Shown here one piece after another: positions 17,952 to 26,379 of a DNA stretch of 64,000 nt. The notes under the pieces are model-generated. The model made no database searches, was not told the DNA's origin, and saw only the letters and a program-made list of their open reading frames with translations. How positions within the stretch are numbered: the stretch's first letter is position 1; each line of letters begins with the position of its first letter. Both the position numbers and the translations under genes were made by a program. Source of the stretch: an uncultured Collinsella sp. (lineage in GTDB: Bacteria; Actinomycetota; Coriobacteriia; Coriobacteriales; Coriobacteriaceae); NCBI GenBank assembly GCA_902470365.1, contig CABRFZ010000003.1, forward strand, positions 47,500 to 111,499, read 5' to 3'.

Positions 17952-19064
17952 CTAGTCGCGGTAGCGGTAGTACGCCGCGCAGCTACCTTCGGAGCTCACC
18001 ATGCAGGGGCCGACGGGGTGTTCGGGCGTACATGCGTGGCCGAACAGCGGGCAGTCGCTTGGTGTGATGGCACCGCGCAGCACGTCGCCGCAGCGGCATC
18101 CGCGTGGCTCAACCGTCGGTTCAATGGGCACGTCAAAGCGGGCGCCGGCATCAAAGCGCGCGAATTCGGGTCGGATGGAAAGACCCGAATTGGCAATCGC
18201 TCCCAGCCCGCGCCACGTGGCGTCGCACGGCTCAAATACCTGCTCGACCAGCTGGCGCGCCACGGGATTGCCGTCGGCATTGACGCCGCGACGGTAGGCG
18301 TTGTCGATCGCGGGCTGCCCCTCAACAACCATCTGGACCAGCATGCAGATACCCTGCAAGATGTCGACCGGCTCAAATCCCGTTACCACGCCTGGAGTCT
18401 TAAACTCGTCGACCAAAAAGCCAAAGGGGGCCAAGCCCGTGATGGTGGCGACGTGGCCCGGCAGGATAAAGCCGTCGATGGCGGTCTCGGGGTCGTTGGC
18501 GATGGCGCGCAACGCCGGCGGCGTGGTCTTGTGGGCGCAATAGACCGAGAAGTTCAAAAGCCCGCGCGCCTCGGCCTCCAAGATGGCGGCGGCGATGGTG
18601 GGCGTCGTAGTCTCAAAGCCCACGCCCATAAAAATGACCGGGCGATCAGGGTTTTGCTCGGCAATGTCGAGCGCGTCGAGCGGGGAGTACACAATGCGAA
18701 TATCGCGCCCCGCCGCCTTTTGCGCGGCGAGCGAGGTGGATGATCCGGGCACGCGCATCATGTCGCCAAAGGTGGTGATGATGGCGCCGTCTATGTTGGC
18801 GAGCGCGATTGCGTGGTCGATGTCGCGGTTGGCGGTGACGCAGACGGGGCAGCCCGGGCCGCTCAGCAGCTTGAGCCCTGCCGGCATAATGGAGCGAAAG
18901 CCATAGCGGCCGATGCTCACGGTATGCGTGCCGCAGACTTCCATAAGGTTGATGGTGCGGTCGCCGACAAGCTCATGAATGCGCTCGATGAGCTCGCGAG
19001 CCAGCTTGGGATCGCGGAATGCCGAGAAATCGATACCGGAGCGCGCCGGCTGCTCGGGCGCCAC
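17952..19064 (-). CDS. hypD: Hydrogenase maturation factor HypD
   Basis: 370 residues. HypD is the Fe-S scaffold on which Fe(CN)2CO is assembled together with HypC. Conserved motifs: MEVCGTHT, LLSGPGCPVCVT, GFETTTP, and the C-terminal cysteine set CRCGDVLRG, DCPLFGHAC and GPCMVSSEG-CAA for the 4Fe-4S cluster. Its start overlaps the hypC stop by one base, implying coupled translation of the two partners. Confidence 0.96.
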   Translation of the reverse strand: MAPEQPARSGIDFSAFRDPKLARELIERIHELVGDRTINLMEVCGTHTVSIGRYGFRSIMPAGLKLLSGPGCPVCVTANRDIDHAIALANIDGAIITTFGDMMRVPGSSTSLAAQKAAGRDIRIVYSPLDALDIAEQNPDRPVIFMGVGFETTTPTIAAAILEAEARGLLNFSVYCAHKTTPPALRAIANDPETAIDGFILPGHVATITGLAPFGFLVDEFKTPGVVTGFEPVDILQGICMLVQMVVEGQPAIDNAYRRGVNADGNPVARQLVEQVFEPCDATWRGLGAIANSGLSIRPEFARFDAGARFDVPIEPTVEPRGCRCGDVLRGAITPSDCPLFGHACTPEHPVGPCMVSSEGSCAAYYRYRD

Positions 19065-19324
19065 TAGTAAGCCTCCGCCGGGTTGGTGGTCAGCTGGTCT
19101 TCTTCGACCAGCTCGGACATGGCATTAACAAGCTCGAGCGTTTCCTGTGCTTCCTGCTCGTCGACAATCTGGATGCCAAAGCCGGCGTGTACGAGAATAT
19201 AGTCGCCAACCTGCGCCGTCGGCACGAGTCGCAGCGACACGGGGCGCTCGATGCCCATCATGTCGACGGTGGCCTTGAGGTCGTCGTCGCGTTTGACTAC
19301 TTTACCGGGAACGGCAAGGCACAT
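19064..19324 (-). CDS. hypC: Hydrogenase maturation chaperone HypC
   Basis: 86 residues. The N-terminus MCLAVPGKVV carries the essential Cys2 that, with HypD, holds the iron during ligand assembly; HypC then chaperones the large subunit precursor. The central VGDYILVHAGFGIQ is typical. It is encoded immediately before hypD. Confidence 0.96.
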   Translation of the reverse strand: MCLAVPGKVVKRDDDLKATVDMMGIERPVSLRLVPTAQVGDYILVHAGFGIQIVDEQEAQETLELVNAMSELVEEDQLTTNPAEAY

Positions 19325-19455
19325 ATTGTTCCCCTTTTATACGCTTTGCGCTGGACGGGCGCTCAATAATCCATCAGTTGATGGTAGCGCTCGCGGGCGC
19401 TGCGGGCAAACGCGCTACACCTGTGAGACGGCGGCTTGCGGGCTGACCGAACAGC

Positions 19456-21927
19456 CTACTGCGATGCAACCTGCGCAAGACGAGCGCTTGCGACTGCCGC
19501 CTGACCGTAGGCGATGCAGCCGTCGTTAACGGGCACGGTTTGGGGAATCAAGACAGTGAGACCCATGCTTTTGAGCGCGCGGGTGAGGAGCTGGAGCAAA
19601 AGTCGGTTCATGAATACGCCGCCCGAGAGCGCGACGGTATCGATGCCTTCGCGCGCACAGATTTCGCGTGCGATTCGTGCCGAAGAGCGCGCGATGGCGA
19701 TATGGAAGTCGAGCGCGAGCCTGTAGGCCGCAGTGCCGGCCCCGGTTCCCTCCAAAAGCGCCTCAATAAGCGATCTGGAGTTTAGAACATGGCAGGCGTC
19801 CGGACGGGATGATTCGGTTACGGAAAAGCCGGCTATATTGCCGGCGGGGCAGGCACTTTCACTGCTGAGCGCGCGCCAGGCGGCAGCCTCAAGCTCGATG
19901 GCGGGTTCGCCCTCGTAGGTTGCCTTGTCGCAGATGCCCAGAATTGCTGCCGCGGCATCAAAGAGACGCCCCATGCTGCTGGTACGCGGGCTGTTGATGC
20001 CGCGCTCGATCATGGTGGCTGTCACGCTGCGCGTTTGCTCGTCGAGGCTGTCCAAAAGCCGAGCGGCACCTGGGTGCTCGAGCAGACCGAGCTCACTGAG
20101 CAGGGCAAAGGCGTTGCGGCGGGCGTCGCGCACGGAGGCCGCCCCGCCGGGGAGCGCCCAGGTGCGCAAATGCGCGGCGCGTTCAAAGCCGCCAAGGCTG
20201 GCAACAAGAAACTCGCCGCCCCAAATGGTCCCATCGGTGCCGGCGCCGGTGCCGTCAAAGGCGATGCCAAGGACACGCGCGTCGGTTGTAAGCTGGCCCG
20301 CGGCGATGGCCTCGGCCATTACGCTCGCGATATGCGCATGATGGTGCTGCACCTCGACGAGTGGCAGATTGCATTTTCGCGCCTGCTCGCGCGCCCACTG
20401 GCCCGATAGATAGCTGGGGTGTAAATCGCAGGCCAAGGCGGCGGGCGCCAAATCAAAGAGATCTTCCAAGCGCGTGCGCGCGGCGTTCCAGGCATCGAAG
20501 GTCCCGCCGTTTTCAACATCGCCGATATGCTGCGACACAAAACAGGTCGCCTCGCTGTTCGTCCCTTCGCGCGTGAGCGCAATCGTGGCCTTTTGTTGTG
20601 GCCCGCAGGCGAGCACGCAGGACGGAGCGCCGTCGAGCGCCGGCAACGGCAGCGGCTGGGGTGCATATCCGCGAGCGCGGCGAACGGGCATAATGGCGCC
20701 GTCGACCACGCGCACTACAGAGTCGTCGTAGCGCGAGAGGATCGCGCGGTCGTTACCGAGCAGCGCGTCGGCGATGCCGGCGGCAACGAGGTGTTCCCAG
20801 GCAAGGTCGTCGTCGGTCTCGATGGGTTCTTCGCTCAGGTTTCCGCTGGTCATGACGAGCGCGTGCATACCGCAGGCTTCTGCCGCGGCAAGCAACAGAT
20901 GTTGAAGCGGCGTATAGGGGAGCATGACGCCGAGCTCAGGAAGGTCGTGCGCGACAGATGGCGCGAGAGCGAGGATGTCGGGGGAACCGCCGTTGCCCTC
21001 GCCAACAGTGCGCCGGCGCAGCAGCACAATGGGGCGGATACTGCCAGCGAGCAGATTGCGTTCAGCATCGTCGATATGACACAGGCGCCCGGCATCGGCA
21101 AGACTGCGAACCATGACGGCAAGTGGCTTGTTGCTGCGACGCTTGCGACGGCGCAGCTCGCGCACCGCTTGTTCGTTGGCAGCATCGCAGGCCAGGTGGA
21201 ATCCGCCCAGGCCCTTGATGGCGACGATGCCACCGCTGGCCAGCAGCTCAACGCAGCGCTCGATGATAGCGTCGCTGGCCTCGCGTGTGGTGCCGACGGT
21301 CGGTGTCGCGGACGAATTCCCGCACGCATTGCCGTTTACAGCCTCGCGCCACGTAATATGCGGCCCGCAATCAAAGCAGGCATCGGGTTGCGCGTGAAAA
21401 CGCCGGTCGAGTGGGTCGGCATACTCCGCAGCGCACTTGGGACACATGGGAAAACGGTCCATCGAGGTAGCCGCTCGATCGTAAGGTAGCGAGCGGATGA
21501 TGGTAAAGCGTGGGCCACAGTTAGTGCAGTTGATAAAGGGGTAGTGATAGCGTCGGTCGGCGGGATCGAACAACTCGCGCAGGCAATCGTCACAGGTGGC
21601 GATATCGGGCGAGACGAGCGTCGTGTGCGCGGTCTGGTCCTGCGATGCTACGATGCGAAAGCCCTGTTCATTGGCGGCATCCCAACCGTTGGCTGCCAGG
21701 TCCACAACCTCGACATACTCTACGCGAGCTGCCGCAGGCGCATGCTCAGAAAGCGCGGCAACAAAAGCATCGAGCGCATCGGCCGGAGCGTGCGCCTCGA
21801 TATGCACGCCGTCGCCCGCATTGAGCACCCATCCGCAAATGCCATGCGCCATGGCCTCGCGATACACAAACGGCCGCATGCCGACGCCCTGCACAATGCC
21901 CGTCACATGAATATGCACATGCCGCAT
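19456..21927 (-). CDS. hypF: Carbamoyltransferase HypF
   Basis: About 823 residues from ATG 21927 (TTG 21954 is open but less likely). HypF makes the carbamoyl group for HypE. Domains in order: acylphosphatase (about 1-90, VTGIVQGVGMRPFVYREA), two zinc fingers (CDDCLRELFD to CTNCGPRF; CPKCAAEYAD to CFDCGPH), YrdC-like (about 200-390, GGIVAIKGLGGFHLACDA), and a Kae1-like domain with VQHHHAHIASVMAE and AFDGTGAGTDGTIWGGE. All motifs are intact. A GGGAC-type repeat separates it from nikR upstream; 131 bases separate it from hypC. Confidence 0.95.
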   Translation of the reverse strand: MRHVHIHVTGIVQGVGMRPFVYREAMAHGICGWVLNAGDGVHIEAHAPADALDAFVAALSEHAPAAARVEYVEVVDLAANGWDAANEQGFRIVASQDQTAHTTLVSPDIATCDDCLRELFDPADRRYHYPFINCTNCGPRFTIIRSLPYDRAATSMDRFPMCPKCAAEYADPLDRRFHAQPDACFDCGPHITWREAVNGNACGNSSATPTVGTTREASDAIIERCVELLASGGIVAIKGLGGFHLACDAANEQAVRELRRRKRRSNKPLAVMVRSLADAGRLCHIDDAERNLLAGSIRPIVLLRRRTVGEGNGGSPDILALAPSVAHDLPELGVMLPYTPLQHLLLAAAEACGMHALVMTSGNLSEEPIETDDDLAWEHLVAAGIADALLGNDRAILSRYDDSVVRVVDGAIMPVRRARGYAPQPLPLPALDGAPSCVLACGPQQKATIALTREGTNSEATCFVSQHIGDVENGGTFDAWNAARTRLEDLFDLAPAALACDLHPSYLSGQWAREQARKCNLPLVEVQHHHAHIASVMAEAIAAGQLTTDARVLGIAFDGTGAGTDGTIWGGEFLVASLGGFERAAHLRTWALPGGAASVRDARRNAFALLSELGLLEHPGAARLLDSLDEQTRSVTATMIERGINSPRTSSMGRLFDAAAAILGICDKATYEGEPAIELEAAAWRALSSESACPAGNIAGFSVTESSRPDACHVLNSRSLIEALLEGTGAGTAAYRLALDFHIAIARSSARIAREICAREGIDTVALSGGVFMNRLLLQLLTRALKSMGLTVLIPQTVPVNDGCIAYGQAAVASARLAQVASQ

Positions 21928-21949
21928 GCGACACCCCTCATCAAAACCG

Positions 21950-22023
21950 ACCAAAATAGACAGGTTTATTTTGGTAGGTAAAACGCTAAACCTGCCAAAA
22001 CAAACCTGTCCCTTTTTGGCAGG
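21950..22023. repeat. Two adjacent CCAAAA/TTTTGG palindromes with GACAGG cores
   Basis: The first unit has arms ACCAAAATA/TATTTTGGT around GACAGGTT. The second has arms CCTGCCAAAA/TTTTTGGCAGG around a GGGACAGG core read on the minus strand. Related to the unit at 13972. They fill the nikR-hypF gap. Confidence 0.8.
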
Positions 22024-22042
22024 TGCGCTGCGAGAAATCCCG

Positions 22043-22555
22043 CTACAGCCCCAGGCTCTGCTTGGTGGCGGCGCAGGTGAGCTCGCCGTGCTTAACGCCG
22101 CGCAGGCCCAGCAGGCGGTCGGCTAGTTCGTAGACGCGCTCGCCGCGACCCTTGAGCGCCAGAATCTCCAAACAGTTGTGGTGATCCAGATGCACGTGCA
22201 TGGTCGATACGATCTCGTCGGTGTAGTCGTGCTGCACTTCGTCCAGGCGGCGCGTCAGATCGCCGGTGTGATGGTCGTAGATCATGGTGAGCGACCCGAT
22301 AACGTGCTCATCGGGCGTGCGCATCTGCTCTTTGGCGATCGAGGCGCGAATCAAATCGCGCACGGCCTCGGAGCGGTTGGCCACGTCGCCGCGGCGCGCG
22401 ATCTGCTCGTCAAAACGGCGCAGCAGGTCGTCGGGTGCGGTAACCGAAAAACGGACCAGCTCGGAGCCGGAGCCACTACAGTGGCAGCCCGCGTCACCGT
22501 CCGCCCCGTGCGGATGCTCGTGCTCGTACCCGCAGCAGTGCTCGTGTTCGGCCAC
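22043..22555 (-). CDS. nikR: Nickel-responsive regulator NikR with His/Cys-rich N-terminal extension
   Basis: 170 residues. From about residue 32 it is a standard NikR: a ribbon-helix-helix DNA-binding domain (LVRFSVTAPDDLLRRFDEQI, then NRSEAVRDLIR) and an ACT-like nickel domain with the ligands in the STMHVHLDHHNC segment. The first 30 residues are unusual: HEHCCGYEHEHPH and CHC form a dense potential metal-binding tail like those of some HypB or SlyD proteins. It follows a small gene by one base and precedes hypF, so nickel sensing is tied to hydrogenase maturation. It probably represses nickel uptake genes; targets are not in view. Confidence 0.93.
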   Translation of the reverse strand: MAEHEHCCGYEHEHPHGADGDAGCHCSGSGSELVRFSVTAPDDLLRRFDEQIARRGDVANRSEAVRDLIRASIAKEQMRTPDEHVIGSLTMIYDHHTGDLTRRLDEVQHDYTDEIVSTMHVHLDHHNCLEILALKGRGERVYELADRLLGLRGVKHGELTCAATKQSLGL

Positions 22556-22556
22556 C

Positions 22557-22805
22557 TTACACCAGCTTCACGGAGCCGACGGAGTTGTGGTCGGCCTCGA
22601 TGGCTTCCTCGTAGCCCTCGAGTGCGTCGTGGGCCTCGTGGAGCGCGGCCATGGCGGCCTCGAGCTTGGCGCCGATGCGCTCCATGTCAAAATTCTCGGT
22701 CGCATGCAGCAGCTGATGGCTCCACTCGTGAGCGAGCTCGATGGTGTCGTCGACCTGCTTGACGCTCATGGCAAGCTGGCTCATGTTCATTCCGACGTCA
22801 TGCAT
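22557..22805 (-). CDS. Small helical protein upstream of nikR
   Basis: 82 residues with AAAGGAGA before ATG 22805. Predicted mostly helical, acidic, and moderately rich in His and Met (MHDVGMNMSQLAM, HEWSHQLLHATENFDMERI). It sits one base from nikR, so the two are surely cotranscribed. Family not recognised; the His and Met content and location suggest a link to nickel handling, which is inference only. Confidence 0.75.
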   Translation of the reverse strand: MHDVGMNMSQLAMSVKQVDDTIELAHEWSHQLLHATENFDMERIGAKLEAAMAALHEAHDALEGYEEAIEADHNSVGSVKLV

Positions 22806-22882
22806 GGGAAATCTCCTTTTGTATGGGGCAGTTCAGTGGTTCAGATTTTACTACGCCCGCTCTGCGTGCAGCTGCATAAGAA

Positions 22883-22915
22883 AACGGGTACGAGTCTGTG
22901 CGACTCGCACCCGTT
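22883..22915. terminator. Bidirectional hairpin between trxA and the nikR operon
   Basis: Nested stems AACGGGT/ACCCGTT and CGAGTC/GACTCG form a compact hairpin, with AAAA on its left side giving a T-run on the minus strand. It lies downstream of trxA and upstream of the small gene, so it probably ends trxA transcription. The rest of 22806-23036 shows no gene. Confidence 0.7.
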
Positions 22916-23036
22916 CACTGGGGGCTGTTTGTGACTACCATACTATCCGTGGTTGCACTCGGTGCATCTAGAAGTCCGGCGAGCGGTGCAAAAGCGCTCA
23001 TGGGCGGCAGGCAGACGGCAACATGTAACAAGCGTA

Positions 23037-23357
23037 TTACAGATGCTTTTCCAGCAGCGCCTGCAGCCTCGCCTTGGGCAGAGCGCCAACTGAGCGGTCA
23101 ATCTCCTCGCCGTTCTTAAACACAACCAGCGTGGGGATGCTCATGACGCCATACTTCATGGCCAGGTCCTGGTTGTCGTCGACGTTGCATTTGGCAACGG
23201 CAAGCTTGCCCGCCAGCTCATCGGCAACCTCGTCAACGATGGGCGAGAGGGATCGACAGGGCCCGCACCACGGTGCCCAAAAATCGACCAGCACGGGCAG
23301 GCTGTCGTTAACGATGGAATCGAAGTTCTCGGGGGTAATCTGATTAATGTCAGCCAT
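23037..23357 (-). CDS. trxA: Thioredoxin
   Basis: 106 residues from ATG 23357, preceded by ATGGAGG. The active site is WCGPC in VDFWAPWCGPCRSLSP (about residues 24-39) and the cis-Pro loop is SIPTLVVFKNGE. It reduces protein disulfides in the cytoplasm. Single gene, divergent from the next gene. Confidence 0.95.
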   Translation of the reverse strand: MADINQITPENFDSIVNDSLPVLVDFWAPWCGPCRSLSPIVDEVADELAGKLAVAKCNVDDNQDLAMKYGVMSIPTLVVFKNGEEIDRSVGALPKARLQALLEKHL

Positions 23358-23493
23358 GGTGACCTCCATAATGCGACGCGGCTTGGCCGCGTAAAACTCA
23401 GTACGACCGTGCTTATACCCAGCCGCCCGCAAAGCAACCACTCGCGGGCAGCTCTTTTATATAATGGTGGGCACGCAAACGATTGGAGAGCGC

Positions 23494-24069
23494 ATGTCCA
23501 CGTCACAAAGCCAGAAAAAAGAAGCCATCGCCCAGGCGACCGAGCAGGAGCTCGCATCGCTCGCGGGCCGTGGCGTGCGTATCGCGGGCAACGCGTGCTC
23601 GCCGATCGTGCTGGTCAAAGGCGATTTGGACGAGGCCGAGCGTTCGGGTGGCGAGCTTGCCGCCGGCCCGGATGGCGCGGCGTTGCGCAAGGCGCTTGGG
23701 GCCATCGGCTACGCGCCCGAGGATTTTTGCGTGCTGGCAAGCGTCGCCGGCGTGGGTGACGGAGCGGTCGCGGTGGGCGAGACTCTGCCGTGCGAGCTGT
23801 TCCGCGAGGCGCTCGAGGCCTTGGACCCCGAGGCGGTCCTGCTGCTGGACGATCGCGCGGCCGATACCATGCGCGAGACCTATGCCGACATGCTTGTGGC
23901 AATCGACGACTTCGACACCGCCATGCTCAAGCCCGGTTTGGTCGCCCGTGTGCAGGGTCGCCGCGTGCTTGCGCTCGACGGTTTTGAGGCGGCGCTCACT
24001 GACAAAGCCGCCAAGCAGCGCATGTGGGCATACATCAAGCAGCTGACCCCGGCAGCCGCTCCGCTGTAG
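23494..24069 (+). CDS. Unknown protein with possible degenerate uracil-DNA-glycosylase fold
   Basis: 191 residues from ATG 23494 (GGAGAG upstream). I do not recognise it directly, but the order of segments resembles UDG superfamily proteins: a strand plus loop (IVLVKGDLDEAERSGGELAA where family 4 has VGEAPGxxE), a helix (GAALRKALGAIGY), a strand (CVLASV) and later LFREALEALDPEAVLLLDDRA like the LGxxA segment. The usual catalytic motifs and Fe-S cysteines are missing, so enzymatic activity is doubtful. Divergent from trxA. Confidence 0.6.
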   Translation: MSTSQSQKKEAIAQATEQELASLAGRGVRIAGNACSPIVLVKGDLDEAERSGGELAAGPDGAALRKALGAIGYAPEDFCVLASVAGVGDGAVAVGETLPCELFREALEALDPEAVLLLDDRAADTMRETYADMLVAIDDFDTAMLKPGLVARVQGRRVLALDGFEAALTDKAAKQRMWAYIKQLTPAAAPL

Positions 24070-24087
24070 CGAGGCTGGCGGCAGCCC

Positions 24088-25365
24088 CTACATCACGGCG
24101 CGCAGCTCAAACCGATCGCCGTTAATGCGGAACTGGCAGTTGCCGTTCATGCGCTCCACGGCAAGTTTGATGCTCCTGGTGCCAAAGCCGTGGCCCGCAT
24201 GCCGGGTCACGGGCATGCCGTCGACCATGCGCGGCGCGCGGTCAAACGTGTTGGAAACTAACAGCAGCAGCTGGCCGTCCTCTAATCGCAGGTCAAAGTC
24301 AACGAATCGCTTTCCTTGGGGTGCGGCGCTTGCGGCGGTGATAGCGTTTTCCAAGGCATTTGAGAGCACGCTAAACAGGTCGGCGTCACCTACGTGGATG
24401 GTTTCGGGTACGGCGGCGCGCAGGTTGGCGGTAATGCCGTTTCTATTGATATCGGAGTTAAATGACGAAAGCGCGATGTTTACGGTCTCGTTGGCGCAGA
24501 AGCGGCGTACGGCGGTGCGGTCGCCGGCTTCGCAGAGTTCGTCGATGCGTTTGAGTGCCTCGTCGGTGTGCCCCTCCTCAATTAAAGCGGCCAGGCCGCG
24601 TAGGAAGTGGCGCATGTCGTGGCGAAGAATCGACAGCTCGCGCCCAGATTGACGCCAGGCCTCGAGCTCTTTGATGGCGGCGCTGTCGCGGGTTTCGAGC
24701 ATCCAGCGCTCTCGCTCGGCGGTTTCCTTTTCTTCGTATTCGCGCAGGTAAACGGCAAGGAACATAAGATAGAAGGCACAGAGCGCAAATGCCAAAAACT
24801 CAACCGTCACCACCGAGCCCGAGTGGAACAGTGTGGTGTAGACGTTGGTGACATAGTCAAAGACGTAATAGACGAGCGGCAGGATTAAAAGGATGCCCAG
24901 CTCGGTGGTGCTTTTAATCGCCAAGCGTGGACCGATGTCGCCGGCCCAATGCAACAGGACGGCAAAGACGGCGAGTGTGGTCGCGATGCGCGCCAGATAG
25001 TACGCGATCTGAGAATCGGTTGCGGCAAATGCGGCGATGCCCATCCAATTGCTGAACTGGCAGCTCAGATAGGCACTCGTAATGCCGAGCACGGCAAGCA
25101 GCGGGCTCAGGCGGTAGCGCGCGCACAAATAGATGACGAGCGGCAGATGCACGACGAGCGGATATACCTGGCGGGCGAAAAGCTCGCCGCCGACGGCATT
25201 GGCGAGGCCAAATGCGCATCCGGTTACGGCACCGACCAGCACCAGTTCAAGCGCATGACGCCGGTTGATCTCGACACCGCACAGCGCCGCCGAGGCAAAG
25301 ACGCCAAAGAGCAGCGTCGTGGCGTGGTGGATTGCCCAAAGGACCATTTCGACCGAGGAGACCAT
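24088..25365 (-). CDS. AgrC-like GHKL sensor histidine kinase
   Basis: 425 residues: about six or seven membrane helices (residues 1-205), a coiled coil, the H box (LSILRHDMRHFLRGLAALIE, His near residue 255) and a GHKL-type ATPase domain (VLSNALENAITAA; GHGFGTRSIKLAVERMNG). It pairs with the LytTR regulator just upstream, whose stop codon shares a base with this start. In Firmicutes such pairs sense peptide pheromones; no AgrB or AgrD gene is visible, so the signal is unknown. Confidence 0.9.
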   Translation of the reverse strand: MVSSVEMVLWAIHHATTLLFGVFASAALCGVEINRRHALELVLVGAVTGCAFGLANAVGGELFARQVYPLVVHLPLVIYLCARYRLSPLLAVLGITSAYLSCQFSNWMGIAAFAATDSQIAYYLARIATTLAVFAVLLHWAGDIGPRLAIKSTTELGILLILPLVYYVFDYVTNVYTTLFHSGSVVTVEFLAFALCAFYLMFLAVYLREYEEKETAERERWMLETRDSAAIKELEAWRQSGRELSILRHDMRHFLRGLAALIEEGHTDEALKRIDELCEAGDRTAVRRFCANETVNIALSSFNSDINRNGITANLRAAVPETIHVGDADLFSVLSNALENAITAASAAPQGKRFVDFDLRLEDGQLLLLVSNTFDRAPRMVDGMPVTRHAGHGFGTRSIKLAVERMNGNCQFRINGDRFELRAVM

Positions 25366-26087
25366 CAGTGTCTCCCACCCTCAAAGCGCACCGCAAAGTA
25401 GGCGTCTTGGAACCCCTGCTTGCTGCTGCGCGACAGCGGAATGCACGCGCCGGAACGCATGACGATGTCCGTGCGATCGAAGTGGTCGATGTTGCGCAAG
25501 TTGACTTGGTAGCTACGGTGGCATTTAAAGAAGGTGGCATTTTGCGCCAAGCGGTCCTCGACGCTGCGGAACGACTCGAGTGCCTCGATATCGCGTCCGT
25601 CGCGCAGGTGGAAGACCACGTGCTTGTTGCGCGCCTCGGCATATTCGATGTCGGACAGGCGCAGGGCGTGGTAGCCAAAGGAAGTTTTGATCACGAGCTC
25701 GTCGGTTGCCGTCGGGCGCATGCTCGAAAGCTCGTCGAGTAATCGCGCCAGGCGTTCGTAAGTCACGGGCTTGAGCAGATAGTCGAAGGCGCGGACCTCG
25801 TAGGATTCCAGCGCGAACTCGGGCGACGAGGTGAGGAACACCAGGCGCACGGCGGTGTCGGCCTGGCGCAGTTCGCGTGCGGTGTCCATGCCGTTGACGA
25901 GCGGCATGATCATGTCGAGCAGAATGATGTCGGCGCGCGATGCGGCATGGCGGGCCAGCAGGTCCTCGCCACGCGTGACGAGCGCAACATCGACCGCCGT
26001 GCCCGTCTCGGTCGACCAACGGTCGATCATCCGGTGCAGTCTATCTAGAAAAGCGACATCATCGTCGCAGGCAATAATCTTGAGCAT
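25365..26087 (-). CDS. LytTR-family response regulator (AgrA-like)
   Basis: 240 residues. Receiver domain with the phospho-accepting Asp in IILLDMIMPLVNGMD (about residue 57) and Lys in YLLKPV; C-terminal LytTR DNA-binding domain (about 140-235, beginning ELVIKTSFGYHALRLSDIEY and containing KCHRSYQVNLRNI). It is the first gene of the pair with the AgrC-like kinase. Targets unknown; no LytTR-site repeat was recognised in its own upstream region (26088-26270). Confidence 0.92.
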   Translation of the reverse strand: MLKIIACDDDVAFLDRLHRMIDRWSTETGTAVDVALVTRGEDLLARHAASRADIILLDMIMPLVNGMDTARELRQADTAVRLVFLTSSPEFALESYEVRAFDYLLKPVTYERLARLLDELSSMRPTATDELVIKTSFGYHALRLSDIEYAEARNKHVVFHLRDGRDIEALESFRSVEDRLAQNATFFKCHRSYQVNLRNIDHFDRTDIVMRSGACIPLSRSSKQGFQDAYFAVRFEGGRH

Positions 26088-26294
26088 TCGGCCCCCTTAA
26101 GTAGTTCGATTTTGCCACATCGGGCACGCGCCGCTTGCGGGGGTGCGGACCGTTTGCGCCCCACGGCGTGCAACTCGCGCCGAGCGGTATTGCGGTGGCG
26201 AAAGATGCTTCCTGCGCTATCGAGAGCTCGGCTATCCTCAGCTTGCCAGTTCGAAAATGGACCTGCCATATGATTGAATCTTTATTTCAACTTT

Positions 26295-26344
26295 ACACCT
26301 AGGTTTACAGCTGTCTTGTCAGCTGTAAACCTAGGTGTCATACT
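26295..26344 (+). promoter_or_regulatory. NiaR operator and promoter of the nad operon
   Basis: A perfect 44-bp palindrome (26295-26338) has 19-base arms beginning ACACCTAGGTTTACAGCTG and the centre TCTTGT. The TGTCTTGTCA-type core fits NiaR sites as known in Firmicutes. A promoter overlaps it: -35 TTGTCA (26316-26321), 17-base spacer, -10 CATACT (26339-26344), so bound repressor would block RNA polymerase. niaR is the last gene of this operon. Confidence 0.8.
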
Positions 26345-26379
26345 AAAGGCCCAAGATTCGCCAAAAGAGAGGGGCCTTG

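Noticed and set aside
24088..26087. Complete agr quorum-sensing locus
   Set aside because: Kinase and LytTR regulator are present, but no AgrB protease or AgrD peptide gene was found on either strand nearby.
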